A DNA stretch of 64,000 bases. Source: Imbricaverruca yamaguchii (lineage: Eukaryota; Arthropoda; Thecostraca; Neoverrucidae). The DNA lies in assembly GCA_034440575.1 (NCBI GenBank), contig JAOTOL010001462.1:386001-450000 (forward strand). Reading direction: 5' to 3'. The position numbers were made by a program, and so were the translations under genes. The notes under the pieces were generated by a model. It saw only the letters and a program-made list of their open reading frames with translations. It did no database searches and had not been told where the DNA came from. Shown piece after piece: positions 58,965 to 64,000 of the stretch; within the stretch, counting starts at the first letter, position 1; every line of letters begins with the position of its first letter.

Positions 58965-59625
58965 TGGTGTTGAGGCACGGGCGCTGGCTGACTGATGCAC
59001 ACCCACGGTGTCGGCCGGGGGTGTGACGTGGCGGAGCGCGGGTGTGGGGTCTGCTGGTGGGAGCCGGCGCCACCCTGGAGTCGCCGGACGGCCGCCGGCT
59101 GACTAATGCACACCCACGGTGTCGGCCGGGGGGTGTGACGTGGCGGAGCGCGGGTGGGAGCCGGCGCCACCCTGGTGTTGAGGCACGACCTCCGGCTGAC
59201 TAATACACACCCACGGTGTCGGCCGGGGGTGTGACGTGGCGGAGCGCGGGTGGGAGCCGGCGCTACCCTGGAGTCGCCGGACGGCCGCCGGCTGACTAAT
59301 GCACACCCACGGTGTCGGCCGGGGGTGTGACGTGGCGGAGCGCGGGTGGGAGCCGGCGCCACCCTGGTGTTGAGGCACGGCCGCTGGCTGACTAATGCAC
59401 ACCCACGGTGTCGGCCGGGGGGTGTGACGTGGCGGAGCGCGGGTGGGAGCCGGCGCTACCCTGGAGTCGCCGGACGGCCGCCGGCTGACTAATGCACACC
59501 CACGGTGTCGGCCGGGGGTGTGACTTGGCGGAGCGCGGGTGTGGGGTCTGCTGGTGGGAGCCGGCGCTACCCTGGAGTCGCCGGACGGCCGCTGGCTGAC
59601 TAATGCACACCCACGGCTGGCGCCA
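58965..59625. repeat. Minisatellite, ~97-bp unit in two alternating variants, about 6.5 copies
   Basis: CTGACTAATGCACACCCACG, GTGTCGGCCGGGGGTGTGAC and GTGGCGGAGCGCGGGTGGG recur. Units alternate between GGAGTCGCCGGACGG and GGTGTTGAGGCACG, a higher-order pattern. Confidence 0.95.
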
Positions 59626-59639
59626 GTGACTCAATCGGA

Positions 59640-61080
59640 CAGATCGCAGCTGGACGACTGGCCACTGTTGCAACAGACGGGCTGGCTGCGGTGACCCTGC
59701 AGCTTTCCACGGCGCCCAGAGTGGTGGCCCGGCCCCCGCCCGCCACCCCCCGTAACTCGGCCTGACTGCCGCCTCCGCACTCAGTCGATGCTGTTTGTGG
59801 ACGATAAATACACCCAGGGCGCCGCCATCATTTTTATTCGCCTGCGCAACGCGGCAATATTTCAGTTTCATTTCTCGCTTTATGTAGTCATGAATGGTGT
59901 GAACACGACTGCTGATCAGATGTGTAGAGTGCAGGTGGGTGTGCTCAAGCAATCCCCGAATTCTCTCGGGCTTAGAATGTGCATGTGAGTTTTTTTCTTT
60001 TTGACAGATAAGAGAACGCTGATGCCTGCCAATGAATTCCATTGATGCGAACGCCAATCATGCATGCTGAGCCGACGTAGTTCCGACAAATTATCCTGCA
60101 ATCTTGCAGTGGGAGCTGCAGCGGTGTTTGGGAGCTGTGTTCGATTTTTTTTCGGGATGGATATCAGTTGTTGAATAGTAGGCAAAGTCATGATGGTAAT
60201 CGGCGCAACGTTAACAGCTGCGGCCATAAGTTTTGAGCGTGTGGACAGGTATGTGTGGAATTGGCAGCAGTGTTGAAACAATGGTTTTTCGTTCAGTGTG
60301 AGATGTCGAAATTAGTACAGTAGGATGTAGAAATCTGCCACTGAAGCATGCCAATCAAAATATCGTTCGTCCTTCAAGCTCCATTTGAGGCAATATTGTA
60401 CTCACCAGTGCATGTTTTTGGTTACATATTTGGACACAATATATGGATCATATATTATGGTAACGATTATAATGTCACGTTATCAGCAAACCGCTGTTAT
60501 CTGAAATTGTATCACAATATACCTGTGGAATTAACCCATAGTGTTGAGCATAAGCATGCTACTTATACACAAAATACTCATAGGAACGAGCCATGATGCA
60601 CAGTCAACAGCACATCAACACACATGATGTGCATACTTCCTTGAAAAGGATGTCTAATCAGTGCTCAGAAAGTGGAATATTCCACCCTATTTCACGAATA
60701 ATCTATTACTGATGGCAGTGAACATGTTAACTGACCCTGAACAAATCCGCTGACTCGTGTCGGTGTCAATATTTAAAAAATTCTAAGCAATCTCCGATGG
60801 TTTTAAATCCAGCGAAAGTTCTTGGATTAAGATCTGTGCCGGAAGCCAAAGCTCGTTAAATGAGGCCCCAGCTGTTCTCATATCCGTGCGTGTCTAATCT
60901 CTCCGTCCAGTCGTCAATGTCTCGAGTAGACCTACCTTTTACGGTCCAGTCTTCTGCGCATTCCTGTCCTCTGACCTGTACGGCGTTTCTCTTCTTCGTT
61001 CGGTCGTTGTCACGTTCGCCTTACATGGGCGTACGCTGCCGTGTCTGTGTGAGAAAGTACTGGGTGACGCTTATATATCA
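59640..61080. other. No gene recognised; dispersed repeat at 60258-60700
   Basis: 60258-60310 resembles 36865-36920 (shared CAGTGTT, ATGGTYTTTC, GAGATGTC), and 60665-60690 resembles the site where SINE B5 sits in intron 1. The remainder is AT-rich. Confidence 0.5.
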
Positions 61081-61084
61081 CGGA

Positions 61085-61865
61085 TGTAGAAGCTGTGAGT
61101 GTTTGTTGCTGTCCCCATGTCCTAGTGTATCCGGTTCATCTGAGTGTTTGGTGGTGTCTCCCAGTCCCAGGGCGTCCGGTGCAGTATCTATGAGTGTTTG
61201 GTGCTGTCTTCGTGTCCCAGGTGTGCGGTGCAGTATCTGTGAGTGTTTGGTGCTGTCTCCCTGTCCCAGGTGTGCGGTGCAGTATATGTGAGTGTTTGGT
61301 GCTGTCTCCTGTCCCAGGTATGCGGTCCAGTATATGTGAGTGTTTGGGTGTTCCTGTCAGTATGGGTAGTATATGTGGTGTTTGTGTGTCTCCTGTCCCA
61401 GGTTGCGGTCGTATATGGAGTGTTTTTTCCTGTCGGTGTGCGTATATATGTGAGTGTTTGTGCTGTCTCCTGTCCTGGGTCCATATATGTGAGTGTTTGT
61501 GTGTTCCTGTCCTGTGCGGTCCAGTATATGTGAGTGTTTGGTGTGTCTCCTGTCCCAGGTGTGCGGTCCAGTATATGTGGTGTTTGGTGTGTCTCCTGTC
61601 CCAGGTGTGCGGTCCAGTATATGTGAGTGTTTGGTGCTGTCTTCGTGTCCCAGGTGTGCGGTGCAGTATCTATGAGTGTTTGGTGCTGTCTCCCTGTCCC
61701 AGGTGTGCGGAGCAGTATCTATAAGTGTTTGGTGCTGTCTCCGTGTCCCAGGTGTGCGGCGTTTGTGAGTGTTTGTGGTCTGCCCCAGGGTGTGCGGAGC
61801 AGTATCTATAAGTGTTTGGTGCTGTCTCCGTGTCCCAGGGTGTGCGGTGCAGTTCCCTGCGTCCC
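61085..61865 (+). repeat. Minisatellite, ~47-bp unit, about 16 copies
   Basis: Units include GTGAGTGTTTGGTGCTGTCT, CCGTGTCCCAGGTGTGCGG and TGCAGTAT. Middle units are shortened. Most units contain GTGAGTG, a donor-like heptamer. Confidence 0.93.
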
Positions 61866-62019
61866 GGGATGTGTGAGTGACGTGCCGGGACGACTTCCTT
61901 GTCAGAGGCCGGCAGTGTGCCGGTGCATGTCTGCTATGGTATCGACGAGGACGCTGCCTGGTTCCACCCAGCGCCAACATTACGGCGCGTATCCTCCTCT
62001 TCGCATGCGAGATCCATTG

Positions 62020-62350
62020 TCTGGCCTGAGTGCCTTTTTGCGTTGCATGAGTGCTTTCGTGCCTCGCACAGGTGCCTTCTTGCTTGGTTTGAGTGCCTTC
62101 TTGGCCGGCTTGAGTGCCATCTTCGCTGGCTTGAGTGCTCTCTTGCCTGGTATAAGTGCCTTATTGTCTGGCTATGCATGAGTGCCTAATTGCCCGGCAT
62201 GAGTGCATTCTTGCCTGACATGAGTAACTACTTTCCTGGCATGAGTGCCTTCTTGTCTGGCATAGGTGCATTCTTCATTGGAATGAGTGCCTTCCTGGCT
62301 GGCATGAATATCTACTCACCTGGCATGAGTGCCCTCTAGGCTGGCTTGAG
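62020..62350 (+). repeat. Tandem repeat, 21-22-bp unit, about 15 copies
   Basis: Units of GAGTGCCTTCTTGCCTGGCA with moderate divergence. Confidence 0.93.
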
Positions 62351-62824
62351 TGCTCTGCCGCACGGTGTGAGTGTCCTCCACCTGGGGCCGTGATGTGGCG
62401 TGGCCGTCTGTCGCTGCACGGACCGCACGCCGGTGGGCGGGGGTGGACGGGGCGATTACGTCAGAGGGCGAGATACGCAGTGGGGAAGTCAAGCTGACGT
62501 GCTCCGAGTGAACCATCAGTCAGGGTGAATTACTGGTAAGAGGACATAGGACAGCGAAATTTGCGTACGTTGGACACGGGAGTTTAGGACTGATGGACAA
62601 ATGGAGGACGTGCTGACAAGTTGGCTGTACGAACACCGACATATTTAGCAGCAGGTAAATGTTGCACCTCACCTGGCAGGACGTTCAGCACCACACAATG
62701 TTGGAGAGGGGGGGTCTGTTGTGTCTATCGAAGAGTATCGTAGTCGCTTGGGATCAATCTCTTGACACCTCGATGTCCCCAGCGCTTTATTAATTTTTTG
62801 CTATTTTAATTTCATTGTATCTTG

Positions 62825-62975
62825 TTTGTTTTTATCTTGGGAGGTTCACGACGCACTTTATGCACGATCTCTGCTAATGGCGCCGCCCACACTGTTTCGC
62901 CGGTGGGTCGCGGGATTGGGAAATGTTCCCGAGTGGTGCGAGTGTTGAACCCGGGACCATTGGTGCCCAGAGCTC
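62825..62975 (-). mobile_element. SINE family A, copy A3 (5' truncated)
   Basis: Perfect 13-bp target duplication TCATTGTATCTTG at 62812-62824 and 62976-62988. Minus strand carries CCCGGGTTCAACACTCGC (B box), CATTTCCCAATCCCGCGACC and GGCGCCATTAGCAG. The A box is missing. Confidence 0.92.
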
Positions 62976-63527
62976 TCATTGTATCTTGGCACATTGGCAT
63001 AAGCTGTCAAAGCACCACTCGAAGCATTTTGCTTGCTGGATATTGTGTTGCAATCATTTGACGACTCTTAAAAAGAATGGCATCAGCTGACCATATGCTA
63101 TGCTGCAGTGGGGCAATTTTGGTTCGGGCCTTTTAAAATATAATTTCAGTATTCTTCGGCATGCTGCCTTTCGAACATCCATGAACATGGGCAGGGCTGT
63201 CCCCAAGTACTGACTGGATTGGCCCGATGTTTTCCCTCCATGATTTTGTATGCGGCGTGTCCCTATCTTCAAGGGATCTATGCGTCCGCCGGATGCGGCC
63301 ATGCTTTCTTTTGGAACCTGATCAGAACGTGATAGAGAAGAATTGCCCAACATTGAAGCAATTCACAAGTATACAAATAAATATTCACTGGAAACATGCA
63401 AGGCTGTTGCGATTCCAGTGTGCTTCTAAGATTTCAGGCTCGTTGGGAAGAACGATTCATCTAAGGGTGCCAATCTTGTTCAGACGCATGTAACATTTTG
63501 CCTAAAATAGTTTTCCTATGTACGTTT

Positions 63528-63585
63528 AGGGGCGCTGTATGATCAACGCAGTCGATGCACCCGTAAGCCCAAATAACCAACCAAC
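63528..63585 (+). mobile_element. Retroposon family C, 58-bp 5'-truncated insertion
   Basis: Flanked by perfect 13-bp duplications CCTATGTACGTTT (63515-63527 and 63586-63598). The insert holds GCAGTCGATGCACCCG, AAGCCCAAATAACCAACC. This copy defines the exact 3' end of family C. Confidence 0.93.
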
Positions 63586-63598
63586 CCTATGTACGTTT

Positions 63599-64000
63599 GT
63601 GGGAGTATATATTGTAGCACGTTACTGCGAAACGGATTCACAAAATGCATATTGTTCTCATCAGAATGTAATGCAAAGTATTATTCCAACCATTTGATGC
63701 ATTGTTATGCATTCTCCCACCGCAGATAAACATAGATTTTCGCTGAAATCTGAAGTATGATGTTGGATCCATCGCGTCCGCTATAAGCTATACTTGGCAA
63801 GGATGCTGACTGTAAAAAGGCATGGGACGGTGCTCATACTGTTGAATATGACAGTGGTGCGCTGTGTGACAGAGCTGGTATGAAGGTCCGAGCTGTTGTT
63901 ATATATGTCACGATGCTACCCTTGCTTTCTTATTCAGCGCTTATTTTTACTGACAAACTTACCTCGCGTGCCGCATGTCTATGCTGATACACGATAACTT
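63599..64000. other. No gene recognised
   Basis: AT-rich end of the window with no frame, repeat or splice signal of note. Confidence 0.3.

Overview
This is a nuclear genomic window from an invertebrate-grade animal. It contains spliced exons with GT/AG borders, tRNA-derived SINEs, short DNA transposons with TTAA or 8-bp target duplications, a non-LTR retrotransposon fragment and many minisatellites. No operons, ribosome-binding sites or prokaryotic genes are seen. The species cannot be fixed from sequence alone. One array is seeded exactly at an exon-intron border. As I recall, similar 'mirage' minisatellites are described from amphioxus, so a cephalochordate is a reasonable guess but only a guess.

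The one confidently recognised protein-coding gene is a Hook-family dynein adaptor on the + strand. Coding exon 1 is 36257-36295, exon 2 is 39386-39471 and exon 3 is 51619-51691. Splice phases match, and together they encode the first 66 residues of the N-terminal Hook domain. The gene runs off the right side: exon 4 and everything after it were not found before 64000. Intron 1 (3.1 kb) is strongly CpG-poor, which suggests gene-body methylation. Intron 2 (12.1 kb) is loaded with minisatellites and SINEs. Intron 3 opens with a 24-bp minisatellite whose first unit is the end of exon 3 itself, so each unit border recreates a splice-donor-like sequence.

Layout: 0-9 kb has minisatellites, a SINE, and a LINE endonuclease fragment split by a hAT-like MITE. 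9.6-11.8 kb has a CpG-rich block with a 30-bp minisatellite, and the same unit in reverse inside a TTAA-flanked MITE. 16.4-25 kb has another MITE, several arrays, SINEs and a degenerate purine-rich repeat. 27-35 kb has microsatellites, a 1-kb TTAA element (E) next to two head-to-tail MITE copies, and a second degenerate repeat. 36 kb to the end is the Hook locus. About 20 minisatellite families are present; those with unit lengths divisible by 3 create long spurious reading frames. I see no other convincing gene; unexplained stretches are listed as such.
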